Source: Alteromonas sp. KUL49 | GTDB lineage: Bacteria; Pseudomonadota; Gammaproteobacteria; Enterobacterales; Alteromonadaceae | DNA: 64,000 nt | Direction: 5' to 3' | Assembly (NCBI RefSeq): GCF_006538345.1 | Contig: NZ_BJKL01000003.1 | Location: 310,001 to 374,000 of the forward strand | Part shown: in pieces, positions 1 to 8,288 of the stretch | How positions within the stretch are numbered: position 1 is the stretch's first letter | Layout of the letters: every line of letters begins with the position of its first letter | Program-made: the position numbers and the translations under genes | Notes under the pieces: generated by a model | Told to the model about the DNA's origin: nothing | Seen by the model: only the letters and a program-made list of their open reading frames with translations | Database searches by the model: none

Positions 1-134
1 AACTTGAAAGCTTGCGAAATGAATTTCCAGAGTTAGCACCGCGTATTGACCAACAACTGGTTACGTTTAAGGATCAAAATGTACGCACCTTAGGCAAGAT
101 CAAAGCCCTTGAAGCTTTATTAGCACAACCATGA
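1..134 (+). CDS. 3' end of an unidentified gene (partial, runs off the left edge)
   Basis: An open frame enters from the left edge and stops at 132-134, giving 43 visible C-terminal residues that end ALLAQP. Its TGA overlaps the ATG of the helicase gene (ATGA at 131-134), so the two are very probably co-transcribed and translationally coupled. The visible part is hydrophilic and probably helical, with no motif that I recognise. It may be the partner protein of the helicase, but the function cannot be assigned from this fragment. Confidence 0.6.
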   Translation, partial: LESLRNEFPELAPRIDQQLVTFKDQNVRTLGKIKALEALLAQP

Positions 135-1549
135 TAGATCTGCGACTCTGGCAACAGATTTGCCATGACCAAGCCATTACGCATTTTATGAATGGCTATC
201 ACCAATTCGGTTGTTTAGCGACGCCGGGGGCGGGTAAAACCATCTTTGCTGCGGCGACAATAAAGCGTCTATTCGATTTGGATATGATCGATTATGTGAT
301 ATGTGTGGCTCCTTCATTAACCGTCAAAGCGGGATTAAGAAGCACGTTTGAACACGTCCTGTCTCTTCCTATGGATGGGCAGTTTAATGCAGTGGGTGTT
401 TGTATGACGTACCAAAGTTTAGCGAGTCTACCCCCTGCGCTTCTCAATCGGCTGCGTAGCTATCGACTCGCTATCGTTTTGGATGAAATCCATCATTGCG
501 GTGGCCAGGATAAAGCCGAAGCCACAGCATGGGCCGATCCGCTTTTGGCCTTGACTTATCAAAATGAACAAGCTTATACCTTGTCGTTATCCGGAACGCC
601 CTGGCGTTCCGACCGTTTGCCGGTCACCACGCTGCGCTACAATGCATTATTGTCTCCACAGATGCACTATTGTTATGGCTTAAAAGAAGCCATAGCCGAT
701 GACGTTTGCCGCGCCCCGATAGTGTCGGTCATCGATAACGAACACTGGACAGTCACCACTGAGCAAGACGGCACCACTCATCATGCCTCTTTAGCATCCT
801 TGTTATCCCATGATGGTCTGCGTTACGAGATGGTGCTTGAAAATCCACGATTTGTTAGTCATATGCTTAGCCTGTCAGTACAAGAATTAACAAAAAGACG
901 CAGGCGTTATGCCGATGCGGGCGGTTTGGTTATTGCGTCTTCCATTGCGCACGCGAAATACATTCAAGCTGAACTAGAGAGCATGACGCATGAACCGATT
1001 TGTATCATCACCAGCGAAGATCCCGATAGCCAAGACAAACTCAACCGATACCGAAAAAGTCGCCAAAAATGGCTGGTCACGGTCGGTATGGTCACAGAAG
1101 GCACCGATATCCCCCGTTTGCAGGTATGTTGTCATTTAAGTCGAATCTGTACGGAGCTGCATTTTAGACAAGTGCTTGGTCGGGTGCTTCGACGTCGCGA
1201 GAAACGCGATGCCAATACAGCGGTACTATTCATTCCGGCTCAACCTGATCTGATTACCTTTGCCAATCGCCTGCAATGCGAAGTGCCGGATGCCGTTGTG
1301 ATTGACCGCCCAAAATTGACGTCGACACAAACAATAGGCGTTTCACCGTCCTCAACATTCCCTCTTTCACCTGTTAAGCACACGCCCGACAGGGTTTCCG
1401 ATGAGAACAATGTCGATGACAATACAAGTGTGGTCACTTCATCAATAATACGCGCGCACTTACTCCCTTCCACAAATACAGTGACATCAAGCGAAGTGAG
1501 TGTGAGTGCCTACGGAAAATACAAAGAAGAGGTTTTGCGTTACATCTAG
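131..1549 (+). CDS. DEAD/DEAH-box SF2 helicase-like ATPase
   Basis: A 472-residue superfamily 2 helicase or translocase. Visible motifs, in order, are Walker A TPGAGKT (residues 31-37), Walker B DEIH (118-121), motif III SGTPWR (154-159), and in the second RecA lobe a TEGTDIP segment followed by motif VI QVLGRVLRR. This layout resembles the helicase subunits of type I/III restriction enzymes and related defence or mobile-element helicases. No nuclease domain is visible, and the last 100 or so residues look low in complexity and rich in Ser/Thr. It overlaps the preceding partial gene by 4 nt, which suggests a two-gene unit. Its DNA substrate and role are unknown; a mobile-element or defence role is inferred from the neighbouring transposase. 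Confidence 0.8.
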   Translation: MIDLRLWQQICHDQAITHFMNGYHQFGCLATPGAGKTIFAAATIKRLFDLDMIDYVICVAPSLTVKAGLRSTFEHVLSLPMDGQFNAVGVCMTYQSLASLPPALLNRLRSYRLAIVLDEIHHCGGQDKAEATAWADPLLALTYQNEQAYTLSLSGTPWRSDRLPVTTLRYNALLSPQMHYCYGLKEAIADDVCRAPIVSVIDNEHWTVTTEQDGTTHHASLASLLSHDGLRYEMVLENPRFVSHMLSLSVQELTKRRRRYADAGGLVIASSIAHAKYIQAELESMTHEPICIITSEDPDSQDKLNRYRKSRQKWLVTVGMVTEGTDIPRLQVCCHLSRICTELHFRQVLGRVLRRREKRDANTAVLFIPAQPDLITFANRLQCEVPDAVVIDRPKLTSTQTIGVSPSSTFPLSPVKHTPDRVSDENNVDDNTSVVTSSIIRAHLLPSTNTVTSSEVSVSAYGKYKEEVLRYI

Positions 1550-1823
1550 TTTATCGACCCATCTGCATCGACCGCTCTTAATTCCTCATGTAGACATTGC
1601 ATGTTTATACGTACCCATCAACGTCCCCAAACCCAGCATGGGTTTCCCTATCGCAATTCATTTCTGAGTTTTTTGGCATCTAGTATGTAATTTTTTGGAT
1701 AAACGTATGATTTAATTCTATAATGTTAGAGAAGCGATCATTCCAGAAACCTTAAAGGTTAGACCAGATTGATTTACTGTAAACATTTGAAATCTATAAA
1801 TAAAATAAATTTTCGATAAGAAT
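1550..1823. other. Intergenic stretch between helicase and SprT genes
   Basis: About 270 nt with no convincing gene. It becomes strongly AT-rich toward its right end, consistent with a promoter region for the SprT-like gene. No Tn3-type terminal repeat (a GGGG-starting 38-mer) and no clear terminator hairpin was seen. Confidence 0.4.
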
Positions 1824-1847
1824 ATTTTGGATCGTATGATCCAAAAT
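1824..1847. promoter_or_regulatory. Perfect 10-bp inverted repeat covering a putative -10 box
   Basis: The half-sites ATTTTGGATC and GATCCAAAAT are exact reverse complements separated by 4 nt (GTAT). TATGAT, a good -10 hexamer, lies across the centre at 1835-1840, which would put transcription start near 1847. A protein bound here would block that promoter, so this is best read as an operator for the SprT/transposase transcript. The binding protein is not known. Confidence 0.55.
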
Positions 1848-1869
1848 GAAGCGAACGGAATTAATAACG

Positions 1870-2712
1870 ATGGCGTCAAACAAGCCGACTGAAAAAACGT
1901 ATGGGCAGCTACAGTATGCCTATGACTATTTCAATAAAAAACTGTTCAATGCCCGTTTGCCAGAGGTCGTTTTCACCTACCACAGACAAAATCGCGTCAT
2001 GGGTTATGCCTCATTTCAGCGCTGGGAGCAAGGTAACAACACCTATGTTGATGAAATTGCCATCAACCCTGAATACTTTACAAAATACCCGTTAATTGAA
2101 ATATGTCAAACGCTTGTGCATGAGATGACACACATTTGGCAGGGGCATTTTGGTAAGCCTGGACGACGCGGATACCATAACCAACAGTGGGCAAACAAGA
2201 TGCAGGAAATCGGTTTGATGCCTTCTGCAACTGGAAAACCAGGAGGTGCAATAACAGGCGAAGCAATGATGGACTATGTCTTGCTCGATGGGCCGTTCAT
2301 GCGCGCGTGCAAAGCCCTAATAAAGCAAGGCTTTTCATTTCCTTTGCTCGACCGCTTCCCCGTGTTTAGAGTGGATGCCCCAATCACAGTGTATGATGAT
2401 AAGGACAATCCCGTCACTCTCGACCAGCACTACCAATTAAAAGACGCTCCATCAGCCCCCATGTCAGCTTACAAAGATGATCTTTCTGTTGTCGCCATCC
2501 AACCTCATGACGCTGATGAGGCAAACGTGTCATCGATAAATAGTGAGCAGATATCAAATGGCGCGCCTGACATCCTGACCACCACGCGCCCGAAACGACA
2601 TTCAGGTCGCGTCAAGTATATCTGTAAGGGATGTTCTTGTTTATTTTGGGCAAAACCAGGATTAAATGTTGGCTGTTTAGATTGCAATTTAAAATTTCAG
2701 GAAGAGGACTGA
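1870..2712 (+). CDS. SprT-like zinc metalloprotease
   Basis: This protein carries the SprT-family zinc site HEMTH with a third His in GYHNQQW about 15 residues later. It ends with a zinc ribbon (YICKGC...CLDC), the usual SprT-like layout. The family includes SPRTN-type proteases that cut DNA-protein crosslinks; the bacterial members are little studied. I prefer ATG 1870 because the putative promoter centred on the inverted repeat would start RNA near 1847 and GGA lies 10 nt upstream. ATG 1846, in frame, is the alternative and would give 288 residues. Residues between the protease domain and the ribbon look like a linker. The transposase starts 46 nt downstream, so co-transcription is likely. 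Linking the protease to transposition intermediates is inference only. Confidence 0.82.
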   Translation: MASNKPTEKTYGQLQYAYDYFNKKLFNARLPEVVFTYHRQNRVMGYASFQRWEQGNNTYVDEIAINPEYFTKYPLIEICQTLVHEMTHIWQGHFGKPGRRGYHNQQWANKMQEIGLMPSATGKPGGAITGEAMMDYVLLDGPFMRACKALIKQGFSFPLLDRFPVFRVDAPITVYDDKDNPVTLDQHYQLKDAPSAPMSAYKDDLSVVAIQPHDADEANVSSINSEQISNGAPDILTTTRPKRHSGRVKYICKGCSCLFWAKPGLNVGCLDCNLKFQEED

Positions 2713-2758
2713 ATTCTTATCTACGCTTAGGGTTTTGGAATAGAAATCAAAACCTGCC

Positions 2759-5700
2759 ATGCAAAACCCAACACTCTTTACACAAGCGCATCACGATACC
2801 CCACCGGTGTTTAATGCCGTCGATCGACGATACCATCTCCAGCTCGATGAAGCTTTTATACAAGGCCCGTTAAAAGACGTACGTAAGAACAGTAACCGCG
2901 TGTTCTTGTGCTTAGCGTATCGCTATTTCTGTATGTCGAATCAGTTTTTTGACATCGCTATTGACGACGATATTCGTTTTATCGCGCAACAGCTGGGCGT
3001 CGCTAATCCGCCGAGTTGGGAAGACTATCAAGCCGACACGAAAAAACGTCACAAGCTTACTATTCTGGAATACATGGGCGTTAAACCTTTTGTTGATGAT
3101 GACGCCCAGCAACTCATCTTAGACAAACTCATTCACTTCGCACAATGCCAGCTCCCCTTTAAACAAGCATTTAAATCCTTGGTTGTTTTTTTGCGAGAAA
3201 AACACATCGAAATCCCAGACTTTCGAACCCTTGAGACGAAGATCAAAAAGACCTATCAAGAGGTTGTCGATAAGCGAATTAAGACTGTCGAGAGTGCATT
3301 AGATGCGGACACCAAACGCGAATTGGATAAACTCTTCGATAAATCACCCGGTGGTGTGCACGGACAATACCAACTAACGTTACTCAAGACCTTTTCACAA
3401 AAGCTCAGACCACGAGAAATTGCACGAAATATTGAGAGTTTTAAACAGCTCCACGCACTCTTTACTTTGATTGAACCTGCCTTGAAAGCACTGCATTTAC
3501 CAACGGCCGCTATCAAGTATTACGCTAAAACTGTTCAAAAAACGCAAGTATTCCAGATTGAACGACGCACTGAAGCTGATCGCTATTTGCATTTAGTAAG
3601 CTTCATCGCAGATCGTTTCTTTACGCTGCAGGACATCTTGGCGGAGACCTTAAGGCAATCTGTCACCACTGCCTATAATGCCGCTGAAAAACAAGCCAGA
3701 GAACACTTTTACAAAGCAAGACAGACGCAGCACGCGCATGCACAAAGTTTAGTGGCATGTACCACTGACCTATACAAAGCCGTGCAACAAATCGAAAGTA
3801 TACTCAATGATGCGACTTTAAGTGCTGAGCAAAAACTAGCCAAAGTGAGTGAGGCAGTGCAAAAGACGAAGCCTAATCACGATAAAACGGCAAAGACCAT
3901 TGAAGATGTTAAAACCGATTTGGATTCGCTCAGTGGTGATGCTTTGTTTTATCATTTTTTGGAAGAGGGCTCGCGAAAGCTTCAGCTGCGATGCAATGCG
4001 TTGGTTAGCTGCTTAACGTTCAGTGATGACAGTGTGGATAAAGCCCTGTTAAGTGTTATCCAGCGTTTCCAAGAAACTGAAGGGAAAGTCGATGCCTCAT
4101 TTGCGGTCGATTTTCTGTCGGTAAAAGATCGCAAACATATCGATAAGAAAGAGACGTTTAGAGCACAGCTCTACAAGGTCGTACTATTCAAGTATATATC
4201 GGATGCCATTTTTGGCGATGGTTTGTCACTCCCCTACTCTTATGAATGTCGCGCCCTCGATGACTACATTATCCCGCAACAGGTTCTTAATGACAATTAT
4301 GACTCCTTTCTTATTCAGGCTGATGCGCTTCACCTTAAAGATAAAGCAACTGTCCTGAAAGATGCCTTAGCAAAACTGGATGTTAGCTATCAACAGACAA
4401 ATGAACATGTGATGGCAGAAGCCAATGACTATGTGAAAGGCGATGGCTTAGGGGGATTTCGCCTCGCACACAGTAAAATGAACGCGGTTCAACTACAGGA
4501 AATGGTGGAGGCCGATGTTGACCTCTTTCCACAAGCACTCCGTGTGACCTTGCCGGAATTGTTAAGTACCGTGCATACCTGTACGGGATTCTTAAATGAA
4601 CTTCAACCTCACAGCCAACGCTACAATAAAAAGCGTCCACACAATCGCGAGTTGGTCGCGGGACTCATTGGTAAAGGGTTGCATTTTACTGAGCATAAGT
4701 TTGCCAAAATCATGCGTCAGACCAATACATCGACTGTGGCTACTGTACAAAAGAGCTTTCTTTCCAATGAAAACTGTATATTGGCCTGCAACGCTATTAT
4801 GCATTTCATTGACAAAATGCCATTGGCCGATCTTTTTTTAGTCAACGGAGAGCCGATCACCTCAAGCGATGGCGTAAAATATACCAATTCGAAAGGATCG
4901 CTTAACGCCCGAAACTCGTTTCGCTACGGCGGCAAAGAACAAGTGGTCAATGCGTACCTTGCTAATGATTGTCGAAACCTATTCACCCATGCCAACGTGA
5001 TAGGCGGTGCAGAGAGGGAAGCCCCTTACATGATTGATTGTGTTCAGAATCAAGAAGTGGTGAAGTCGAAAATGCACGTTACCGATACGCATGGCTACAC
5101 GGAAATGGTATTTGGTGCCACCGATTTACTCAGTATTACCTTTGCGCCCAGAATAAAAAACATTCATCGTCTGCAACGCTTTGCCCCTAAGGGCAAGAAA
5201 AAGTCATATGCCCACAAAGAGTATCCCATTCTGCCAAACAAAAACATCACTCCGGAACACATACTCGCAGGTTGGGATGAGCTTATTCGCATGGTCGTAT
5301 CCATCAAGCTGGGTTACACCACCGCGTCGCAGCTTTTTAAACGGTTGAACTCCTATACCAGCGACAGAAACCCGCTCAAAAAGGCATTAACAGCATACGG
5401 GCAAATCATGAAGACGCAGTATATTTTGGACTACATAGACAACCTGGAATTGCGACAGGTCATTCATAAACAACTCAATAAAGGCGAAAGTGGCAACCGA
5501 CTGGACAGAGCGCTGGCCATCGGCTCATCAGGATTAGACTATGTAGAAAAAGAAGAACAAACAGCCGTTGAAAACTGTAAACGAGTGATCAAGAACGCCA
5601 TTATTTGTTGGAACTATATGTATCTGACGCAGAGACTCATTAATACTGAAAATACAGCCGAGCGACGCGCGTTAATCGAAAAGATCAAAGCGTCTTCAGC

Positions 5701-5821
5701 CAATGCGTGGGACCACATAGTTATCCATGGTGAAATCGACTTTTCAGATTCTCAATTGGAAGACTCTCAGCATTTTGCGTTTGAGCGTATGCATGATATT
5801 GATATTTTACTGTCTTCGTAA
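2759..5821 (+). CDS. tnpA: Tn3-family DDE transposase (TnpA)
   Basis: A full-length 1020-residue transposase of the Tn3 family, whose members are about 950-1020 residues and carry out replicative transposition. The N-terminal third resembles the DUF4158 DNA-binding region. The catalytic core shows D704 in SSDGVK, D776 in DTHGYTE followed by VFGATDLL and APRI, and E910 in QLNKGES, the expected DDE spacing. The C-terminal NAIICWN and HIVIHGE motifs are also family hallmarks. The frame is uninterrupted, so it may be active. No resolvase lies in the window, and no GGGG-type terminal repeat was found in the 183 nt after its stop, where Tn3 elements normally end. It may be a diverged, decayed or domesticated element. 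The SprT gene lies just upstream on the same strand. Confidence 0.9.
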   Translation: MQNPTLFTQAHHDTPPVFNAVDRRYHLQLDEAFIQGPLKDVRKNSNRVFLCLAYRYFCMSNQFFDIAIDDDIRFIAQQLGVANPPSWEDYQADTKKRHKLTILEYMGVKPFVDDDAQQLILDKLIHFAQCQLPFKQAFKSLVVFLREKHIEIPDFRTLETKIKKTYQEVVDKRIKTVESALDADTKRELDKLFDKSPGGVHGQYQLTLLKTFSQKLRPREIARNIESFKQLHALFTLIEPALKALHLPTAAIKYYAKTVQKTQVFQIERRTEADRYLHLVSFIADRFFTLQDILAETLRQSVTTAYNAAEKQAREHFYKARQTQHAHAQSLVACTTDLYKAVQQIESILNDATLSAEQKLAKVSEAVQKTKPNHDKTAKTIEDVKTDLDSLSGDALFYHFLEEGSRKLQLRCNALVSCLTFSDDSVDKALLSVIQRFQETEGKVDASFAVDFLSVKDRKHIDKKETFRAQLYKVVLFKYISDAIFGDGLSLPYSYECRALDDYIIPQQVLNDNYDSFLIQADALHLKDKATVLKDALAKLDVSYQQTNEHVMAEANDYVKGDGLGGFRLAHSKMNAVQLQEMVEADVDLFPQALRVTLPELLSTVHTCTGFLNELQPHSQRYNKKRPHNRELVAGLIGKGLHFTEHKFAKIMRQTNTSTVATVQKSFLSNENCILACNAIMHFIDKMPLADLFLVNGEPITSSDGVKYTNSKGSLNARNSFRYGGKEQVVNAYLANDCRNLFTHANVIGGAEREAPYMIDCVQNQEVVKSKMHVTDTHGYTEMVFGATDLLSITFAPRIKNIHRLQRFAPKGKKKSYAHKEYPILPNKNITPEHILAGWDELIRMVVSIKLGYTTASQLFKRLNSYTSDRNPLKKALTAYGQIMKTQYILDYIDNLELRQVIHKQLNKGESGNRLDRALAIGSSGLDYVEKEEQTAVENCKRVIKNAIICWNYMYLTQRLINTENTAERRALIEKIKASSANAWDHIVIHGEIDFSDSQLEDSQHFAFERMHDIDILLSS

Positions 5822-6004
5822 TACAGGAAAATAGCCACAACGAATTGGCAAACGTTGACTCATTAGATAGTTTTCAAAATGCGTTGTAATTCGATGGATT
5901 TGTCATAAGTAGCACCGACTAATTTACCTGTCCAGAGTGCTTGGCAGTCAGTTGTTACTAAAATAAATTCCAAAATAATATACTTTTTGAACAAGGCTTA
6001 AGTA

Positions 6005-6574
6005 ATGCAAAAACAAGAACAAATTTACGAATCGGCAAACGAAGTTGCAAAATCTAACTTCAAGAAACTCTCTAACTCGATGCCGGTTGAGTTGAGCCAA
6101 AAAGAAGCCAAGATAGCAAAACGATTAACCAAAGCTAAAATGCCTGTGTTGAGAAAACTCAACAGGTTATATGAGTTGATGGATGAGCTATCGGCCCATG
6201 TTGATAGATTTACGCCCTGTTCCAAAGGCTGCAATCACTGTTGTACTTATCCTGTTACGGTGTCAGAGATTGAAATACAGAATATTGAAAACAGTACAGG
6301 CGTGAAAAGAAACGCAATAATCGTGAAACAAGAAAGGGGGAAGTTTACACCATGCCCGTTTCTCAAAAATGGTGCCTGCTCTATTTATGATGCGCGGCCG
6401 TTTGTTTGTAGGATGCACGTAACAATAACTGAAACCAACGAATGGTGTAAGCCTGAAAATGCTTTTGAATATTCTTTTCCACTACTCTCCTTTACAGAAA
6501 TAAATAAGTCTTATGATTTGATTAGAGTTGAGAGTGGAAAGCCTTCATTGGTGGATATTAGAGATGTATTTTGA
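6005..6574 (+). CDS. YkgJ-family cysteine-cluster protein
   Basis: A 189-residue member of the CxxCxxCC family (Pfam YkgJ type, putative zinc or iron-sulfur chelating domain). The first cluster is C72, C76, C79, C80. A second set is C117 in CPFL, C125 in CSIYDARP, C135 and C148. The SIYDARPFVCR signature is characteristic. Family members include FliB-like lysine methylases, but most have no known function, and none can be assigned here. ATG 6005 has an AAGG ribosome-binding site about 12 nt upstream. It is probably a single-gene unit; the next gene is on the opposite strand. It lies in the accessory region between the transposase and the mercury cassette. Confidence 0.8.
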   Translation: MQKQEQIYESANEVAKSNFKKLSNSMPVELSQKEAKIAKRLTKAKMPVLRKLNRLYELMDELSAHVDRFTPCSKGCNHCCTYPVTVSEIEIQNIENSTGVKRNAIIVKQERGKFTPCPFLKNGACSIYDARPFVCRMHVTITETNEWCKPENAFEYSFPLLSFTEINKSYDLIRVESGKPSLVDIRDVF

Positions 6575-6708
6575 CGTGTCGAAAAAAGCTTACTCTAGGC
6601 GTAACATCATTTTGATTAGTAAAAACTTAACCTGAAACACCCGCACAGACATGCAACCAATGGAATGCAAACATCGATTGAACTCACAAAAATGGTAGAC
6701 TGTCACTT

Positions 6709-6924
6709 TCAGGAATCACAACAGGACTTTCCCTCCTGGATCGGCGGGCACTTTACAGTTCCAAAAGAACAGTAAACACAACAGTCGCCTGCTTTTGGCT
6801 TTAATAGCGTTTTGCAAGCTACGCATTCGTAAAACCATTGGCATGCATTGATCGGCATAGTTTCTTGACTAACGTGCCCACACTCAGGGCAAGTTAAAGT
6901 TGATAGTAATTCAACATCAGCCAC
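6709..6924 (-). CDS. GDCCVxC-type cysteine-rich small protein
   Basis: A 71-residue soluble protein with eleven cysteines: CPEC near the N-terminus, C28, C34-x2-C37, the hallmark GDCCVYC (C48, C49, C52), and a C-terminal CC pair. The GDCCxC family commonly accompanies merT/merP transport genes and probably binds Hg(II) or another soft metal; this is family context, not proof. It is the last gene of the merT-merP transcript, starting 23 nt after merP. Some relatives carry selenocysteine in this motif, but this copy uses cysteine codons. Confidence 0.8.
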   Translation of the reverse strand: MADVELLSTLTCPECGHVSQETMPINACQWFYECVACKTLLKPKAGDCCVYCSFGTVKCPPIQEGKSCCDS

Positions 6925-6947
6925 AGCGCAGCGCTCCTTGATAATAA

Positions 6948-7238
6948 TTAACTCTTAAGAAGTTTGGCTGGGAAGCCAGAATTTGAAACAGCGTCTATTA
7001 AGTCCTGTGTTGAGACTTCTTCATTATCAAAAATCACGACAACCGTTTTGTCTTTCATAGACACTGAAACCTCATTTACCCCATCTAACTTGAGCAATGC
7101 ACTTCGAACTACCACTGGGCAGGTCGCGCAGCTCATATTTTCTACCGTCAGCGTAGCGTTTTGCGTTTCCGCATGGCTGACAAATGGCATTAGCCAAAAA
7201 GTCGTTGCTAGCAATATATACATTAAATTACGTTTCAT
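6948..7238 (-). CDS. merP: Periplasmic mercury-binding protein MerP
   Basis: A 96-residue protein with a cleavable signal peptide (basic start, hydrophobic core, cleavage near SHA-ET at residues 21-25) and a heavy-metal-associated domain with MSCATC (C37, C40) as the Hg(II)-binding site. MerP scavenges periplasmic Hg(II) and hands it to MerT. The gene lies 3 nt after merT, so the two are translationally coupled. Length and motif position fit canonical MerP. A general HMA chaperone for copper is the alternative, but the merT and merR neighbours favour mercury. Confidence 0.88.
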   Translation of the reverse strand: MKRNLMYILLATTFWLMPFVSHAETQNATLTVENMSCATCPVVVRSALLKLDGVNEVSVSMKDKTVVVIFDNEEVSTQDLIDAVSNSGFPAKLLKS

Positions 7239-7241
7239 TTT

Positions 7242-7601
7242 TTATACTCCATAATACAAACTGACTGCATAAGGGAACGCCGCTGCAATAATTATCAATA
7301 CAGCGGCTATCCAGAAAGCATTTTTCACAAACCTTTGTGGTAACGGTTTTGTGCATATTTTTCCATCATCACATTTATTCTTCGAATTGCTGAATATCAA
7401 ACGGTAACTCAAACCCAACATTAGTAATGCGCCGCTTAATATCCATAAATGGTATTCAGCTAAGGCTGTAAGGTTTGCTATCCAAGCCCCTGAGATACCC
7501 ACCCATAGTAAAACAAGTGGGAGTACGCAACATGCTGATGCAGCTAAGCCTCCAACAATCGCGCCCGAGACTGCCGTCCACTTTTTCGCGTCAGAAGCCA
7601 C
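7242..7601 (-). CDS. merT: Mercuric ion transporter MerT
   Basis: A 119-residue inner-membrane protein with three hydrophobic segments. The vicinal pair C24-C25 in the first helix and the loop pair C77/C83 match the C24/C25 and C76/C82 positions of classical MerT. It carries Hg(II) from MerP into the cytoplasm. It is the first gene of the merT-merP-GDCCxC transcript and diverges from merR across a shared operator. In classical systems imported Hg(II) is reduced by MerA, and no merA lies anywhere in this window. Confidence 0.9.
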   Translation of the reverse strand: MASDAKKWTAVSGAIVGGLAASACCVLPLVLLWVGISGAWIANLTALAEYHLWILSGALLMLGLSYRLIFSNSKNKCDDGKICTKPLPQRFVKNAFWIAAVLIIIAAAFPYAVSLYYGV

Positions 7602-7746
7602 AGTTAAACCTCTTCATCTATTTTACGCCTCGATAATTTTTGACATCTATTACCCCTAATACCTGTTGAGCCTTAGCTTGTAAGCCTTGCCCAACTTAAT
7701 TGTAATGCTAATATCTGTAGTTACTACAGATGCAAGAAAAAATTTC
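7602..7746. promoter_or_regulatory. merR/merT divergent promoter with MerR operator
   Basis: A perfect 8-bp inverted repeat, ATCTGTAG-TTA-CTACAGAT, lies at 7713-7731. Read on the minus strand, toward merT, it sits between a -35-like TTGCAT and a -10-like TAGCAT separated by 19 bp. This over-long spacer with the dyad inside it is the hallmark of MerR-activated promoters. Confidence 0.7.
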
Positions 7747-8154
7747 ATGATTAAAGACCCAAACTCTATTGGTTCAGTTTCAAAGCTGACTGATATCAAT
7801 ATCGAAACCATTCGATACTACGAAAAAATAAACCTGATCGACAAACCATCCAGAAGCGAGGGCGGAAATAGGCTTTATCTCGATGAGCACATACGACAAC
7901 TGCGATTTGTAAAAAGAGCGCGGCAGCTCGGGTTCAGTCTTGATGAAATCAGAACACTGTTAGAGCTTTCTGCAGGCAATTCTGCCGACTGTTCATTTGC
8001 GAAAAATATCGCTGATAAACATTTGTTAGACATAGAGCTAAAGATTATAGATTTGAAAAAATTGGCAAAGGTTCTGAAATCACTCTCGACTGAATGTGAG
8101 CAAACAACAGGCACAGATTGTCCGATATTGGCCTCGCTGAATTCATTTAATTAG
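7747..8154 (+). CDS. merR: MerR-family mercury-responsive regulator
   Basis: From ATG 7747 this is a 135-residue MerR protein, close to the family length. An upstream in-frame TTG at 7687 would place the operator inside the gene and is rejected. The N-terminal winged helix contains IRYYEKINLI, followed by the long dimerisation helix. C82, C117 and C125 correspond to the three Hg(II) ligands C82, C117 and C126 of Tn501 MerR, with one residue fewer in the metal loop (CEQTTGTDC). It diverges from merT and probably represses and activates that promoter through the 7713-7731 dyad. A lead or zinc sensor is less likely given the cysteine pattern. Confidence 0.87.
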   Translation: MIKDPNSIGSVSKLTDINIETIRYYEKINLIDKPSRSEGGNRLYLDEHIRQLRFVKRARQLGFSLDEIRTLLELSAGNSADCSFAKNIADKHLLDIELKIIDLKKLAKVLKSLSTECEQTTGTDCPILASLNSFN

Positions 8155-8288
8155 CGGTAGTCAAATGTAAGCCCAATGCGCCCTGAGCAACTTATTGATT
8201 CTTGCTGCCTTTCAGGTGAAGTCGAAACTCCCGATTAAACCAGTCAGATTAGATATGAATGACTACAAACCATGGATATTAATAATTA
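8155..8288. other. Intergenic stretch at the accessory-region edge
   Basis: A 134-nt stretch between the converging merR and truncated phospholipase D-like genes. I see no gene, integrase, attachment-site repeat or clear terminator in it. Confidence 0.3.

Noticed and set aside
5822-6004. Possible Tn3 right end after the transposase
   Set aside because: No CCCC-ending repeat or match to a GGGG-starting Tn3 terminal repeat was seen, so no mobile-element boundary is claimed.
7687-7746. Longer merR start (TTG) adding 20 N-terminal residues
   Set aside because: It would place the MerR operator inside the coding sequence and spoil the normal family length; ATG 7747 fits.
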